Below, piece by piece: positions 6,764 through 6,826 of a stretch of 6,826 nt of DNA. Position 1 is the first letter of the stretch. Each line of letters starts with the position of its first letter. Made by a program: the position numbers and the translations under genes. The stretch covers positions 1 to 6,826 of the forward strand of contig MGQK01000005.1 in assembly GCA_001797815.1 (NCBI GenBank), read 5' to 3'. Under the pieces are notes generated by a model. The model did no database searches. It was not told the origin of the DNA and saw only the letters and a list, made by a program, of their open reading frames with translations. The DNA is from Deltaproteobacteria bacterium RBG_13_61_14. GTDB lineage: Bacteria; RBG-13-61-14.

Positions 6764-6817
6764 AGTCAAGAAAATTCTTCACCTTATAGACCAGATTCTT
6801 CTGGTCTTTGACTTGGG
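6760..6817. repeat. Nested inverted repeat at the right edge
   Basis: Outer arms CCCAAGTCAA (6760-6769) and TTGACTTGGG (6808-6817) are exact reverse complements. Inside, AGACCAGA (6788-6795) and TCTGGTCT (6800-6807) form a perfect 8-bp hairpin with a TTCT loop, lying directly against the right outer arm. A weak AAGAA/TTCTT pairing (6768-6779) overlaps the left arm. As RNA or single-stranded DNA this would fold into a stem carrying an inner hairpin. No T-tract follows on either strand, so it is not a normal terminator. It may be a palindromic mobile-element end, a folded leader RNA, or an operator. Confidence 0.65.
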
Positions 6818-6826
6818 AGGGCACTC

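Noticed and set aside
6368-6769. 133-codon minus-strand frame overlapping the carbamoyltransferase start
   Set aside because: Its first part translates the 35-bp repeats and the rest is an out-of-frame reading of the carbamoyltransferase N-terminus. It has no family resemblance.
6647-6811. 54-codon plus-strand frame starting at the first ATGAAAGCCCA
   Set aside because: It runs through the tandem repeats and the inverted repeat, has no ribosome binding site and no recognisable protein character.
6760-6817. Intrinsic terminator or CRISPR-like repeat reading of the nested inverted repeat
   Set aside because: There is no T-tract on either strand, and there are not multiple equal spacers separating identical repeats.

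Overview
The window (roughly 60-65% GC by eye) carries the end of one housekeeping gene and a complete two-gene unit on the opposite strand. It looks like a high-GC Gram-negative bacterium. The Mfd and carbamoyltransferase sequences remind me of Desulfobacterota (former Deltaproteobacteria) and related lineages, but this assignment is an inference from sequence style and is not proven. No tRNA, rRNA, CRISPR array or recognisable transposase gene was found.

Layout. Positions 1-2271 (+) hold the C-terminal two thirds of Mfd, the transcription-repair coupling factor; its start lies outside the window. Positions 2272-2594 are a gene-free gap between convergent genes. It is packed with short repeats: a direct repeat, a CAC-type heptamer array, a perfect 9-bp GC hairpin, a second GC-rich hairpin, and a 51-bp AT-rich block ending in inverted GGGTCA. 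Positions 2595-4763 (-) encode an exported DUF3604 (PHP-like) protein with an unusually cysteine-rich segment. Positions 4794-6611 (-) encode a NodU/CmcH-family O-carbamoyltransferase. Positions 6612-6826 are the upstream region of that unit. They contain two tandem 35-bp repeats (33/35 identical), an 11-bp repeated word and a nested inverted repeat near the window edge.

How the genes relate. The carbamoyltransferase and the DUF3604 gene are separated by 30 bp, share an orientation, and the second has a strong Shine-Dalgarno sequence, so they are probably co-transcribed. The first should carbamoylate a hydroxyl group on a small molecule or glycan in the cytoplasm. The second is exported and carries a metal-hydrolase-like fold of unknown substrate. 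Any shared pathway is inference. Mfd is unrelated in function and simply converges on this unit. The candidate for something undescribed is the pairing of these two enzymes together with the cysteine-rich insert, but nothing here proves a new system.
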